Shown here piece after piece: positions 34,799 to 43,959 of a stretch of DNA of 64,000 bases. Position 1 is the stretch's first letter; every line of letters begins with the position of its first letter. The DNA is from Parazoarcus communis (GTDB lineage Bacteria > Pseudomonadota > Gammaproteobacteria > Burkholderiales > Rhodocyclaceae): contig NZ_CP022188.1 in the NCBI RefSeq assembly GCF_003111665.1, positions 3,534,001 to 3,598,000 of the forward strand, written 5' to 3'. Below the pieces are notes generated by a model. The model had not been told where the DNA came from, ran no database searches, and saw nothing but the letters and a program-made list of their open reading frames with translations. The position numbers and the translations under genes are program-made.

Positions 34799-35758
34799 AT
34801 GAAAGCAATGCTGCAGTGCATGTCGCACACCCCGTTGAAGGGCTATTTCGATCCGTCGCCAGATGTCGTCGGCGAAGTGGCGGATCTCGTGAATGCGGTG
34901 CGTGAAGAAGTGGCGTGCTTCGACCCGGAGGTGATCTACCTGTTTGCGCCAGATCACTACAACGGCGTCTTCCTCGATCTCATGCCGCAGTTCTGTATCG
35001 GCATGGGTGCGACGTCGGTGGGTGATTACATGACACCGGATGGCCCCCTCGATGTGCCACGCCAGCTTGCAGAGCGGTGCGCCGAGGTGGTGATCGAAAA
35101 CGGCATCGACCTGGCGTTCTCGTACCGGATGCAGGTGGATCATGGCTTTGCGCAGGCACTGGTCGAGATGACCGGCGCGCTCGATCGCTACCCGGTCATT
35201 CCCATCATGATCAACGCCGTCGCACCGCCCCTGGTCAGCTTCAAGCGCGCACGCCAACTGGGTGAGGCGCTCGGGCGCTTTGCCGGGCGCGAGCATGAAC
35301 GGGTGCTGTTCATCGGCTCCGGCGGGCTGTCTCACAACCCGCCGATTCCTGCGATTGCCACGGCAAGCGATCCGGTAGTCATCGAGCGTCTGATTGCGGG
35401 TCGCAACCCGACGCCCGAAGCGCGGGATGCACGCCAGAAACGCACGATCGCCGCAGCGCGCGCGTTCGCGGCCGGTGACGGTGGGTTGCATGCATTGAGC
35501 CCCGAATGGGATCGAACCTTCATGCGCCAGGTGCAGGCGCGTGACTGGTCGGCAATCGATGCCTATCGCAACGACGACGTGAGCAAAGCCGCCGGTGCTT
35601 CAACCCATGAAGCCAAGACCTGGGTCGCCGCGGCGGCGGCAATGGAGGCCGCCTGCGCTCAGGGCTGGAAGGCGGAAGCGCGCTATTACCGTCCGATTCC
35701 CGAATGGGTCGCCGGGTTCGGTGCGCTCTCGGGATACAGCCATGAAGGCCCCCAGTAA
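34799..35758 (+). CDS. mhpB: 2,3-dihydroxyphenylpropionate 1,2-dioxygenase
   Basis: This 319-residue type II (LigB-fold) extradiol dioxygenase follows E. coli MhpB along its whole length. Shared stretches are [33 protein letters not shown] and the C-terminal [12 protein letters not shown]. Conserved His and Glu residues in these motifs bind Fe(II). It opens the ring of 2,3-dihydroxyphenylpropionate or 2,3-dihydroxycinnamate between C1 and C2. ATG at 34799 follows AAGGGAA. DHPP is the known product of 8-hydroxycoumarin breakdown, which links this gene to oxoO upstream. Confidence 0.92.
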   Translation: MKAMLQCMSHTPLKGYFDPSPDVVGEVADLVNAVREEVACFDPEVIYLFAPDHYNGVFLDLMPQFCIGMGATSVGDYMTPDGPLDVPRQLAERCAEVVIENGIDLAFSYRMQVDHGFAQALVEMTGALDRYPVIPIMINAVAPPLVSFKRARQLGEALGRFAGREHERVLFIGSGGLSHNPPIPAIATASDPVVIERLIAGRNPTPEARDARQKRTIAAARAFAAGDGGLHALSPEWDRTFMRQVQARDWSAIDAYRNDDVSKAAGASTHEAKTWVAAAAAMEAACAQGWKAEARYYRPIPEWVAGFGALSGYSHEGPQ

Positions 35759-35829
35759 GTCCAGAGGTGGCGCTGCGCCCGCAGGCCGGTTGCAGTGTCA
35801 ATCGAAACAAGATCGGAAAGGAACTTCAG

Positions 35830-36618
35830 ATGAGTCAGCTTGATATCGTGGCCGCAGCCGATGCGCTCTACGCCGCCGCATGCAGTGGCAAGGCCGTGGC
35901 GCCGCTGCGCGACCGGGTTGAGCAGGCGTCGGCCGAAACGGCCTATGCAATCCAGTCGCACAACACCCGGCGCGCAATGGCTGAGGGCCGCCGTCTGGTG
36001 GGGCGGAAGATCGGTTTGACCTCACCAGCGGTGCAGCGTCAGCTCGGTGTCGATCAACCCGACTTCGGCATGCTGTTTGCCGACATGGCTGTTGGCGATG
36101 CCGAGCCGGTGGCCAAGGGCAGGTTGATTCAGCCCAAGGTCGAGGCGGAGATCGCGTTCGTACTGGGCAAGGATCTGTGCTTCGAACGGCACACCTATGC
36201 CGATCTGCTGGGCGCCATCGAATACTGCCTGCCCGCCGTCGAGATCGTGGACAGCCGGATCGCGGACTGGCGCATCAGCCTGTTCGATACCGTTGCCGAC
36301 AACGCCTCGTCCGGGCTCTTCGTCCTCGGCAGTACACCGGTCAGGGCGAGCCGCTTCGACATGGGGCGCTGTGCGATGACGATGCAGGAAGGCGGCCGGG
36401 CTGTCTCCGAAGGAAACGCACGCGCCTGCCTCGGCAATCCGCTCAATGCAGCCGTCTGGCTCGCCGACATGCTGGTGCGCGTCGGTCAGCCACTGCAGGC
36501 CGGTGACATCGTGCTTACCGGCGCGCTGGGTCCGATGGTCGCGGTTGATGCGACACGGGCGCAGACCTTCGCGGTGGACATCGAAGGCCTGGGTCACGTT
36601 GAGGCGCGCTTTGATTGA
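35830..36618 (+). CDS. mhpD: 2-hydroxypenta-2,4-dienoate hydratase
   Basis: This 262-residue protein of the hydratase/decarboxylase family (fumarylacetoacetase-like fold) has GRKIGLTSPAVQ, PKVEAEIAFVLGKDL with the metal-binding acidic residues, and VEIVDSRIADW. It adds water to 2-hydroxypenta-2,4-dienoate to give 4-hydroxy-2-oxovalerate. The start at 35830 was chosen for its AAGGAA site and the canonical N-terminus; the frame is open for another 21 codons upstream. Confidence 0.9.
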   Translation: MSQLDIVAAADALYAAACSGKAVAPLRDRVEQASAETAYAIQSHNTRRAMAEGRRLVGRKIGLTSPAVQRQLGVDQPDFGMLFADMAVGDAEPVAKGRLIQPKVEAEIAFVLGKDLCFERHTYADLLGAIEYCLPAVEIVDSRIADWRISLFDTVADNASSGLFVLGSTPVRASRFDMGRCAMTMQEGGRAVSEGNARACLGNPLNAAVWLADMLVRVGQPLQAGDIVLTGALGPMVAVDATRAQTFAVDIEGLGHVEARFD

Positions 36619-36714
36619 TGCGCGCTGTGCCTGTGGCGGGCTCGTAACGCCTCCGCGGGCGGAGCGCCCGCCGCGTGATCTCTTTCCACACAGTATCGTT
36701 CGACAGGAAACCCC

Positions 36715-37647
36715 ATGACCAAAATCAAATGCGCGCTGATCGGCCCCGGCAACATCGGCACCGATCTGCTCTATAAACTTAAGCGTAGTCCGGTGCTCGA
36801 GCCGGTGTGGATGGTGGGCATTGACCCGACCTCCGAAGGTCTGGCGCGGGCCCGCGAGATGGGCCTCAAGACCACCGCTGAAGGCGTCGACGGGATGCTG
36901 GCGCACGTAAAGTCCGACGGCATCCAGATTGCCTTCGATGCGACTTCGGCTTATGTGCATGCCGAGAACAGCCGCAAGCTCAACGAGCTCGGTGTACTGA
37001 TGGTCGACCTCACGCCCGCTGCGATCGGCCCCTTCTGCGTGCCGCCGGTGAATCTGGTCGAGCACGTGGGCAAGGGTGAGATGAACGTCAACATGGTCAC
37101 CTGCGGAGGCCAGGCCACGATCCCGATGGTGGCCGCAATCAGCCGCGTGCAAGCGGTGGGCTATGGCGAAATCGTCGCCACTGTGTCGTCGAAATCCGCT
37201 GGTCCCGGCACACGAAAGAACATCGACGAATTCACCCGCACCACCTCGGGCGCGGTAGAGAAGGTGGGTGGCGCCAAAAAGGGCAAGGCCATCATCATCC
37301 TCAACCCGGCCGAGCCTCCGCTGATCATGCGCGACACGGTGCACTGCCTGACCGAGACCGAGCCCGATCAGGCCGCGATCACCGAGTCGATCCACGCCAT
37401 GATCAAGGAAGTGCAGAAGTACGTGCCCGGCTACAAGCTGGTCAATGGACCGGTGTTCGACGGCAAGCGCGTGTCGGTGTTCATGGAAGTCGAAGGTCTT
37501 GGCGACTACCTGCCCAAGTACGCCGGCAACCTCGACATCATGACCGCGGCCGCCGCACGTACCGCCGAGATGTTTGCCGAAGAAATCCTCGCCGGCCGCC
37601 TCACCCTCGAACCCAACCGCGCCGTGATGGCCGCGGCCTTGTCTTGA
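36715..37647 (+). CDS. mhpF: Acetaldehyde dehydrogenase (acylating)
   Basis: This 310-residue protein has the NAD-binding [13 protein letters not shown] at residues 9-21, the active-site Cys in [10 protein letters not shown] (about 130-139) and [15 protein letters not shown]. It oxidises acetaldehyde, channelled from the aldolase, to acetyl-CoA with NAD and CoA. It is followed after 14 bp by the aldolase gene, the standard MhpF-MhpE bifunctional pair. ATG at 36715 has AGGAAA upstream. Confidence 0.95.
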   Translation: MTKIKCALIGPGNIGTDLLYKLKRSPVLEPVWMVGIDPTSEGLARAREMGLKTTAEGVDGMLAHVKSDGIQIAFDATSAYVHAENSRKLNELGVLMVDLTPAAIGPFCVPPVNLVEHVGKGEMNVNMVTCGGQATIPMVAAISRVQAVGYGEIVATVSSKSAGPGTRKNIDEFTRTTSGAVEKVGGAKKGKAIIILNPAEPPLIMRDTVHCLTETEPDQAAITESIHAMIKEVQKYVPGYKLVNGPVFDGKRVSVFMEVEGLGDYLPKYAGNLDIMTAAAARTAEMFAEEILAGRLTLEPNRAVMAAALS

Positions 37648-37661
37648 AAAGGGAGCCGACC

Positions 37662-38690
37662 ATGGATCTACGCGGCAAGAAAATCACCGTCCACGACATG
37701 ACCCTGCGTGACGGCATGCACCCCAAGCGTCACCTGATGACACTCGAGCAGATGAAGACCATCGCCTGCGGGCTCGACGATGCAGGCATCCCGCTGATCG
37801 AGGTCACCCACGGCGACGGCCTCGGCGGCAGCTCGGTGAACTACGGCTTCCCCGCGCACACCGATGAGGAATACCTCGGTGCGGTGATTCCGCTGATGAA
37901 GCAGGCCAAGGTCTCGGCCCTGCTGCTGCCGGGCATCGGCACCGTTGATCATCTGAAGATGGCGCACGAGCTTGGCGTAAGTACCATCCGTGTGGCCACC
38001 CACTGCACCGAGGCAGACGTCTCCGAGCAACACATCGGCATGGCGCGAAAGCTGGGCATGGACACTGTCGGCTTTCTGATGATGGCGCACATGAACAGCC
38101 CCGAAGGGCTGGTGAAGCAAGCCAGACTGATGGAAAGCTACGGCGCCAACTGCATCTACGTGACCGACTCGGCCGGGCACCTCTTGCCCGACACGGTGAA
38201 AGCGCGCCTGAGCGCAGTGCGTGATGCCCTCAAGCCCGAAACCGAGCTCGGTTTTCATGGCCACCACAACCTCGCCATGGGCGTCGCCAACTCCATCGCC
38301 GCCGTCGAGGTCGGTGCCACCCGCATCGATGCGGCTGCCGCGGGGCTGGGTGCCGGTGCGGGTAACACCCCGATGGAAGTGCTGATCGCGGTGTGCGACC
38401 TGATGGGCATCGAGACCGGCGTCGACGTGTTCAAGATCCAGGATGTGGCCGAAGACCTTGTGGTGCCGATCATGGACTTCCCGATCCGCATCGACCGCGA
38501 CGCGCTCACGCTCGGTTACGCCGGCGTGTATGGCTCTTTCCTGCTGTTTGCCAAGCGCGCAGAGAAGAAATACGGCGTGCCGGCACGCGACATTCTGGTC
38601 GAGATGGGCCGGCGCGGCATGGTCGGCGGGCAGGAAGACATGATCGAGGACACGGCGATGAATCTGGCCCGGGAAAGATCGGCGGCCTGA
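37662..38690 (+). CDS. mhpE: 4-hydroxy-2-oxovalerate aldolase
   Basis: This 342-residue DRE-TIM class II aldolase shows [13 protein letters not shown] (metal and substrate residues) and [14 protein letters not shown] (H-x-H metal ligands), and its C-terminal domain contacts MhpF. It splits 4-hydroxy-2-oxovalerate into pyruvate and acetaldehyde. The ATG at 37662 is preferred over an upstream TTG because GGGAG lies six bases before it. Confidence 0.95.
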   Translation: MDLRGKKITVHDMTLRDGMHPKRHLMTLEQMKTIACGLDDAGIPLIEVTHGDGLGGSSVNYGFPAHTDEEYLGAVIPLMKQAKVSALLLPGIGTVDHLKMAHELGVSTIRVATHCTEADVSEQHIGMARKLGMDTVGFLMMAHMNSPEGLVKQARLMESYGANCIYVTDSAGHLLPDTVKARLSAVRDALKPETELGFHGHHNLAMGVANSIAAVEVGATRIDAAAAGLGAGAGNTPMEVLIAVCDLMGIETGVDVFKIQDVAEDLVVPIMDFPIRIDRDALTLGYAGVYGSFLLFAKRAEKKYGVPARDILVEMGRRGMVGGQEDMIEDTAMNLARERSAA

Positions 38691-38700
38691 CGAGACCGCA

Positions 38701-38730
38701 GCCGCGCGCCCAGCTTGGCGGGTGCGCGGC
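38701..38730 (+). other. GC-rich hairpin after mhpE
   Basis: Arms GCCGCGCGCCC and GGGTGCGCGGC (one G-U pair) close an 11-bp stem with an eight-base loop, ten bases after the mhpE stop. No U-tract follows. It may dampen expression of the downstream oxidoreductase and cupin genes or stabilise the mhp message. The remaining bases up to 38850 hold no visible gene. Confidence 0.45.
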
Positions 38731-38849
38731 GCTGCTCCAGCTTTGTGGTACCGCCATTCGGCGTGCCACGTGACCACAGCGCGGCCCGTCCGGGCGGTCG
38801 CTGACGGGAAGGGTGCCCCGACAGTGCGCCCACACCCCAGGAGAGAGAC

Positions 38850-39956
38850 ATGGCGATGATGAAGGCGGCCCGGTTGCATGAAATCGGCGGAAAGTTCGTG
38901 CTTGACGAAGTGCCGGTTCCCGCACCCGGAAAACACGATGTGCTGGTCAAGGTCGAGGCCTGTGGAGTGATCCCGAACCTCAGGAACGTTGTGACGCATT
39001 TCCCTACCTGGTATCCGTTCCTACCGCTTCCCGCATTGCCCGCCATCTTCGGGCTCGACGCGGCCGGAACGATCGCCGCGGTTGGCGAGGGCGTGACCTC
39101 GTTCAAGGTGGGCGAACGGGTCTATGTGAATCCGGGTGTCGGATGTGGTGAGTGCCGGCATTGCAAGCGTGGCGACCCGACGCGGTGCGACGCCTACACC
39201 TTCATGGGCTACTTCGGCTTCGGGAAGGACTCGCAGCGCATCTTCGAGAAGTATCCGTATGCGGGCTACGCGGAGTTTACCACCGCGCCGGCTGCAAACC
39301 TGGTGCGCCTGCCCGACAGCCTGAAGAGCGCGGACGCTGCACGTTTTGGCTATCTTGGTACTGCGTACTCCGCCATCCGCAAGTCCGGGCTGAGGCCCGG
39401 GCAGGACATTCTCATTCTCGGTGCGACGGGGACACTGGGCGTTGGCGCGGTGCTGCTTGCGCTGGCGTTCGGTGCGTCCCGTGTGGTCGTGGTTGCACGG
39501 GACACGGCGGCCCTCGACAAGCTCGTCGCACTCGATCCGCAACGGGTCATCGCGATCACGCTCGGCGAAGGCAGCATCCATGAGCAGGTCCGTGGCCGGA
39601 TCCCGGACGGGGTCGACGTGATGCTCGATACGCTCGGCGCCAAGGCGCCCGCCGAACTCTCGGTCGACGCCATGCAGGCCGTCATCCGGGGGGGACGCAT
39701 CATCCAGATTGGCGGTGTGGCCGGCCCGATTCCGATCGATCCGCACCCGTTCATGTGCGCGCAGCTGCAATACATCGGCTCGCTCTGGTTCACCCCGGCA
39801 GAGGGTGACGAGATGGCCAGCATGATTGCCGCGGGTAGCGTCGATCTCGGCCTGCTCGAATCGCGCCCGTTCGGCCTCGACCAGCTCAATGAAGCGCTTG
39901 ATGAGATCGAGGCGAACGGCAACGGTTTCGCCAACTTCCACATTCGCGTGCAGTAG
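38850..39956 (+). CDS. Medium-chain (MDR) oxidoreductase with structural zinc
   Basis: This 368-residue MDR protein has the structural zinc cysteines CGECRHCKRGDPTRC (about 96-110) and the Rossmann motif LGATGTLGVGAVLLAL (about 190-205). The classical catalytic-zinc GHE motif is replaced by GLD (about residues 68-70), although C38 is retained, so ordinary alcohol dehydrogenase chemistry is uncertain. GxD at this place is common in MDR reductases that act on activated C=C bonds. Behind oxoO and mhpCBDFE it could reduce the double bond of 8-hydroxycoumarin or a dihydroxycinnamate (inference). ATG follows CAGGAGAGAGAC. Confidence 0.75.
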   Translation: MAMMKAARLHEIGGKFVLDEVPVPAPGKHDVLVKVEACGVIPNLRNVVTHFPTWYPFLPLPALPAIFGLDAAGTIAAVGEGVTSFKVGERVYVNPGVGCGECRHCKRGDPTRCDAYTFMGYFGFGKDSQRIFEKYPYAGYAEFTTAPAANLVRLPDSLKSADAARFGYLGTAYSAIRKSGLRPGQDILILGATGTLGVGAVLLALAFGASRVVVVARDTAALDKLVALDPQRVIAITLGEGSIHEQVRGRIPDGVDVMLDTLGAKAPAELSVDAMQAVIRGGRIIQIGGVAGPIPIDPHPFMCAQLQYIGSLWFTPAEGDEMASMIAAGSVDLGLLESRPFGLDQLNEALDEIEANGNGFANFHIRVQ

Positions 39957-40050
39957 TTCCATTACCCGGCCACAACGCCGTCCGCGCATAGGCGGCGGCG
40001 CTGTGGCCGCAGAGAAGGATCGTTCCGCAAACGCACAGGAGAGCATCAAA

Positions 40051-40587
40051 ATGCAGGGAAATCGTGTTGTAACTGGTCACAACGCCAGCGGAAAGGCAGA
40101 AGTCGTCCTCTCGGGGCCGGTGCCGGGCAGTAGCGAGTTCGAGCACACGCCGGGCTTCTCGGCTGCAGTCGTGTGGCAGACCACTGCGGAGCCGAAAATC
40201 GCCGCCCGCGCGTCCGATCCGGTGCTCGGACTCGAGTCCGTCATGCCGATGGTGGGCGGGACGACCGCAATGCTTGTCACCTTTCCGCCGGACAGCCTGT
40301 CTGCGGGCCCTGATTTCGATCCGGAGAAGGCCGGCGCCGAGTTCGCGCAGCGTCTGCCCGGTCTCGTCGACACCTTCGAGGCGGATGGATCGGGCTATCA
40401 CCAGACCGACACGATCGACTACGGTGTGGTCATCGACGGCGAAATCTGGCTGGACCTTGGCGAAGGTGAAGAGAAGCGCCTGGGCAAGGGAGATGTTGTT
40501 GTCCAGGTCGGCACCCGGCATGCATGGCGAAATCGGGGTACCGAACCTGCGCGCATCTTCTTCGTGCTCATGGGCGCGCGCCGCTAA
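40051..40587 (+). CDS. Cupin-domain protein
   Basis: This 178-residue protein has a C-terminal cupin barrel (about 95-178), with YHQTDTIDYGVVIDGEIWLDLGEGEEKRL and GDVVVQVGTRHAWRN matching the two cupin motifs, including H and the G-x-H-x-W-x-N end. The N-terminal 90 residues are not recognised. Such stand-alone cupins in catabolic operons bind metal and act as hydrolases, isomerases or dioxygenases, or have a helper role; I cannot tell which. It is 94 bp downstream of the MDR gene with a good AGGAGAG site and converges with the GntR gene. Confidence 0.75.
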   Translation: MQGNRVVTGHNASGKAEVVLSGPVPGSSEFEHTPGFSAAVVWQTTAEPKIAARASDPVLGLESVMPMVGGTTAMLVTFPPDSLSAGPDFDPEKAGAEFAQRLPGLVDTFEADGSGYHQTDTIDYGVVIDGEIWLDLGEGEEKRLGKGDVVVQVGTRHAWRNRGTEPARIFFVLMGARR

Positions 40588-40618
40588 GCGGCCACACGCC
40601 ACAGCCGGCCGGCGGCGC

Positions 40619-41353
40619 TCAGGCCGCTCTGCCGGTATCCGCCTGCGAACGGTCGAGCAGTCTGCTGTTCAGAATGACATCGACCGGACGCTGCAGATGT
40701 CTGCGCAGCAAATCGACCAAAGCGTCAGCATTCCTTTGCATGGCGAGCTCGAAGATCTGTTCGTGTTCGTTGTGCACATCCCGCGGGCGCGGACCGTCCA
40801 GCGCCGACAGCCTGCGATAGCGCTCTGCCTGCAGATGCAGCTTTGCACGCAGGTCGAGCAGGCGACCGGATGGCGCGGCGGCAACGAGCGCCTCGTGGAA
40901 CTCGAAATTGCGCCGCTCCCACTCCTCATAGGCTTCGGCCGTCCGTGCGCCCAGGCGCTCCTCTGCGCGCGTCAGCCGGTGAAAGCTGCTCACCAGCCTG
41001 GCCTCCCAGTCATCGTTCCCGTTTGCCACGCTCTGACGTGCAGCCTCGGTCTCGACCAGTGCGCGCAGGTACACCAGGTCTTCGAGGTCGGCCACCGACA
41101 TCGGTGCAACCGTGAATCCTCTCTGCCCCTGAGCAACGACCAGCGCATCGGAAACGAGCAGGCCCAGGGCTTCGCGCAGGGTGCCGGAACTCATCTTGTA
41201 CTGGGTCTTGAGATGTTCCACCCGCATCTTCTCGCCGGGGGCGTGGACGCCAAGCACGATATTTCGCCGGATCGCACGATAGGCCGTTTCGATCAGGGTG
41301 GCGGGCGGCGTGGAAGACATTCCGTCGGTCGCATTCGTGGCGTCGCGAATCAT
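40619..41353 (-). CDS. GntR-family regulator (FCD subfamily)
   Basis: This 244-residue protein has an N-terminal winged helix (LIETAYRAIRRNIVLGVHAPGEKMRVEHLKTQYKMSSGTLREAL, about 20-62) and a helical FCD ligand-binding domain (LRALVETEAARQS; FEFHEALVAAAPS; RRLSALDGPR; EHEQIFELAMQRNADAL) with metal-binding His/Asp residues. FCD regulators are usually repressors relieved by an organic acid. It is divergent from the ring-cleavage hydrolase gene, and the operator-like repeat between them overlaps a -35 element, so it probably represses that operon and itself (inference). Confidence 0.87.
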   Translation of the reverse strand: MIRDATNATDGMSSTPPATLIETAYRAIRRNIVLGVHAPGEKMRVEHLKTQYKMSSGTLREALGLLVSDALVVAQGQRGFTVAPMSVADLEDLVYLRALVETEAARQSVANGNDDWEARLVSSFHRLTRAEERLGARTAEAYEEWERRNFEFHEALVAAAPSGRLLDLRAKLHLQAERYRRLSALDGPRPRDVHNEHEQIFELAMQRNADALVDLLRRHLQRPVDVILNSRLLDRSQADTGRAA

Positions 41354-41396
41354 GGTGTGGTGAGCGTAGTAAGGAATGTGAAAATCATAACATTCT

Positions 41397-41415
41397 TCAT
41401 ATGGTTGACATATGA
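41397..41415. promoter_or_regulatory. Operator-like inverted repeat with embedded -35 element
   Basis: TCATATG and CATATGA are perfect 7-bp arms around GTTGA. A consensus TTGACA (41405-41410) lies inside, directed toward the hydrolase gene at 41525. The -10 is less clear. A second, smaller repeat GAATGT/ACATTC lies at 41374-41395, covering a possible -10 (TATGAT) of the gntR gene. Binding by the divergently encoded GntR protein is inferred. Confidence 0.5.
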
Positions 41416-41524
41416 ACTTATAACCGACAATCTACGAAAAAAACAATAACACGAAGAAATCTCGAGAATACGGTGCGGGGATGGAATTCCCCTCGGCGCC
41501 GGTAAATCGTAAAAGGAGCGATGC

Positions 41525-42403
41525 ATGAGTGAGAGCAACCCGGAGATCGGCCAAAGTATCGACGTAGGGGGAATCAGGACCAACTACCATGATCTGGGTG
41601 CGGGTTTCCCATTGTTGATGATTCACGGCTCGGGGCCGGGCGTCAGTGGCTACGTCAATTGGCGCACGGTGATGAATCCCCTTGCCGCAGACCGTCGGGT
41701 GATCATTCCCGATATGGTTGGATTCGGTTTTACCGATCGCCCCGAGGGGCAGCGGTACGACGTCGACACATGGGTCGACCAGGCGATCGGTCTGCTCGAT
41801 GCACTCGGTATCGCCCAGGCGGACATCGTGGGCAACTCGTTCGGCGGTGCGCTCGCCCTCAAGATCGCGATTCGGCACCCCTCACGCTTGCGTCGGATCG
41901 TGCTCATGGGGAGTGCAGGCATCGACTTTCCCCTCACCGAGGGACTCGACGCCGTCTGGGGGTATGAGCCGTCGCTTGCCAACATGCGCAAGTTGCTCGA
42001 CATCTTTGCCTTCGACCGCAGCCTGGTGAACGACGACCTTGCCCGGTTGCGCTACCAGGCCAGCATTCAGCCCGGATTCCAGGAATCGTTCTCGGCCATG
42101 TTCCCGTCGCCCCGCCAGCGCTGGGTGGAGGCGCTGGCCAGCGACGAAGCGCAGATCCGCGCCATACCGCACGAGGTACTGGTGATTCACGGGCGCGAGG
42201 ACCAGGTGATTCCGCTGGAGAGCTCAGTGCGTCTGACCGGCTTGATCGCACGTGCGCAGTTGCATGTGTTCGGGCGTTGTGGGCACTGGACGCAGATCGA
42301 ACAAGCGGCTCGCTTCACCCGGTTGGTGCAGGATTTTCTGGGCGAGGCGGCAGCCAACGAGCCGCTCGTCCAGGTGAGCGCTGCTGAGGCCGCACTGGCC
42401 TGA
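41525..42403 (+). CDS. Meta-cleavage-product C-C hydrolase (BphD/TodF type)
   Basis: This 292-residue alpha/beta hydrolase has HGSGPGVSGYVNW (oxyanion loop of ring-fission product hydrolases), nucleophile GNSFGGALAL, Asp in HGREDQVIP and His in GRCGHWTQIEQ. It is a closer fit to BphD/TodF-type enzymes than the MhpC-like protein at 33889. With the BphC-type dioxygenase two genes downstream it forms a second ring-cleavage set. ATG at 41525 follows AAGGAGCG. Confidence 0.88.
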   Translation: MSESNPEIGQSIDVGGIRTNYHDLGAGFPLLMIHGSGPGVSGYVNWRTVMNPLAADRRVIIPDMVGFGFTDRPEGQRYDVDTWVDQAIGLLDALGIAQADIVGNSFGGALALKIAIRHPSRLRRIVLMGSAGIDFPLTEGLDAVWGYEPSLANMRKLLDIFAFDRSLVNDDLARLRYQASIQPGFQESFSAMFPSPRQRWVEALASDEAQIRAIPHEVLVIHGREDQVIPLESSVRLTGLIARAQLHVFGRCGHWTQIEQAARFTRLVQDFLGEAAANEPLVQVSAAEAALA

Positions 42404-42476
42404 ATGTTGCTCAGGTCGTGATCGATAACGATGAGCGGGCGCGCAGCGATCCGGCCATCAATGCAGGAGCAAGGAA

Positions 42477-42908
42477 TTGAAGAACGAAAGTATTGAAGGG
42501 CGCTGGAACATCGTCTCGTGGCGTCAGGAGTACGACGATGGACGCAAGGTCTTCCCCTTTGGAGAGCAGATCGAAGGCTTCATCCAGTACGGGGAGGGAA
42601 ACATGTTCTGCGTACTGTCGAAGAAGCCGCGGCGGGCGTTTACCACCGGCGGTCAGTGGGATGCGGCCGACAGTGAAAAGGCTGCGGCCTATAACGAATA
42701 CCTGACTTACGCCGGCCGCTACGAGTTCGACGGCGAAACCGTGAGCCATCTCATCGATCTGTGCATTTTTCCTAACTGGCAGGGAAGCGTGCAGCGCCGC
42801 AAGGTGATGCGTACTGGGCCAGATGAAATGACCCTGGTCGCCAGAATCGAGGATGGCACACCCGAGGCGAGGACGGCCGTGCTCGCCTGGCGGCGTGCGT
42901 GTGCTTGA
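42477..42908 (+). CDS. Lipocalin-like domain protein
   Basis: This 143-residue protein shows the small lipocalin-like pattern IEGRWNIVSWRQEYDDG (G-x-W start) followed by repeated beta strands (GFIQYGEGNMFCVLS; AGRYEFDGETVSHLIDLC; RKVMRTGPDEMTL). The start is TTG at 42477, with GGAG seven bases before it. Proteins of this general type, for example IifA and IacB as I recall them, occur in indole and indoleacetate clusters; IifA has been described as a cofactor-independent oxygenase. Here it stands between a ring-fission hydrolase and an extradiol dioxygenase. The specific role is unknown. Confidence 0.7.
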   Translation: MKNESIEGRWNIVSWRQEYDDGRKVFPFGEQIEGFIQYGEGNMFCVLSKKPRRAFTTGGQWDAADSEKAAAYNEYLTYAGRYEFDGETVSHLIDLCIFPNWQGSVQRRKVMRTGPDEMTLVARIEDGTPEARTAVLAWRRACA

Positions 42909-42941
42909 GGGAAGGATATGTCGGAACAGGAGGCAGGCTTG

Positions 42942-43829
42942 ATGGGACAGGTGAAACGGCTGGCTTATATCCAGATCGAGGCCACGGATCTTGAAGCGTG
43001 GAGCGCTTTCGCCGGCGGCGTGATGGGGTGCGAAATCGTTCCGGACACCGCGCCCGGCGATCTGCGGCTCAGGGTCGATGATCGTCCGTGGCGCATTAAG
43101 GTTACCGAGGGGCCGCGCAACGACATTGTTGTTGTAGGGCTGGAGGTCGATTGTGGTGAAGACTTCGCGGCCATCCGAACTCGCCTCGCCGATGCCGGAA
43201 TCGACGTACATCCAGGGAGCACCGAGGCCTGCGAGGCACGCGGTGTGCGCGAACTGCTGTGCTTCCGCGATCCTGCAGGTATGGAAGTGGAACTGTCCTA
43301 CGGTTCCCTGATGCGCCCGCAGCAGCCCTTTAACTCGCCGTTGGCGCATGGCGGCTTCGTCACCGGGGACCAGGGGCTGGGCCACGTGATGCTGGTGGTG
43401 GAGAACGTTGCCGAGGTGCATCGCTTCTATTGCGAATTGCTGGGTTTCGTTACCAGCGACTTCGTGGCCACTGACAACTACGGCGGGCAGAAAGGCAGTT
43501 TTGTGTTCATGCGCTGCAATCAGCGCCATCACTCTTTAGCAATAGGTTATCTTCCCCTTGGGCGACGGCTCGGACACTTGATGCTCCAGGTGCGGGAATT
43601 CGACGATGTAGGCCGCACCCTCGACAGGGTGCATCAGAGCCCGTTCCGCCAGACCCGTGCGTTGGGGCGACATATCAATGACCGGATGTTCTCGTTCTAT
43701 GTCGAAAGTCCATCAGGAGTGCAAATCGAATGTGGTTGGGGTGGGCTGGAGGTGAAAGAAGACGATCTTGAGGTCAAGACCTACGATGTGACCAGCGCGT
43801 GGGGGCACCAACACCTGTTGCCGAAGTGA
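42942..43829 (+). CDS. Type I extradiol dioxygenase (BphC type)
   Basis: The protein has 295 residues from the ATG at 42942, which has a perfect AGGAGG eight bases upstream and gives the typical BphC N-terminus (VKRLAYIQIEATDLEAW). An ATG 24 bp earlier is possible. Two vicinal-oxygen-chelate domains are present. Fe(II) ligands are His in GLGHVML, His in RLGHLML and Glu in VQIECGWGG. It cleaves catechols bearing a bulky substituent next to the hydroxyls, as BphC or HsaC do. The substrate here is not known; it must differ from that of MhpB, which has an unrelated fold. Confidence 0.88.
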   Translation: MGQVKRLAYIQIEATDLEAWSAFAGGVMGCEIVPDTAPGDLRLRVDDRPWRIKVTEGPRNDIVVVGLEVDCGEDFAAIRTRLADAGIDVHPGSTEACEARGVRELLCFRDPAGMEVELSYGSLMRPQQPFNSPLAHGGFVTGDQGLGHVMLVVENVAEVHRFYCELLGFVTSDFVATDNYGGQKGSFVFMRCNQRHHSLAIGYLPLGRRLGHLMLQVREFDDVGRTLDRVHQSPFRQTRALGRHINDRMFSFYVESPSGVQIECGWGGLEVKEDDLEVKTYDVTSAWGHQHLLPK

Positions 43830-43959
43830 ATGGTTCGCCCCTGCATCTGATGAGGCCTGGGGCGAACCGTACCGGATGACGGTGTACCAAGCGGCGGCAG
43901 CACAGATTCACCGAAGAGTGGATGCCGGGCGGACACCACAGAGAGACGAAGGAGTCACG

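Noticed and set aside
37668..38999. 443-codon minus-strand frame
   Set aside because: Antisense to mhpE, which is unambiguous.
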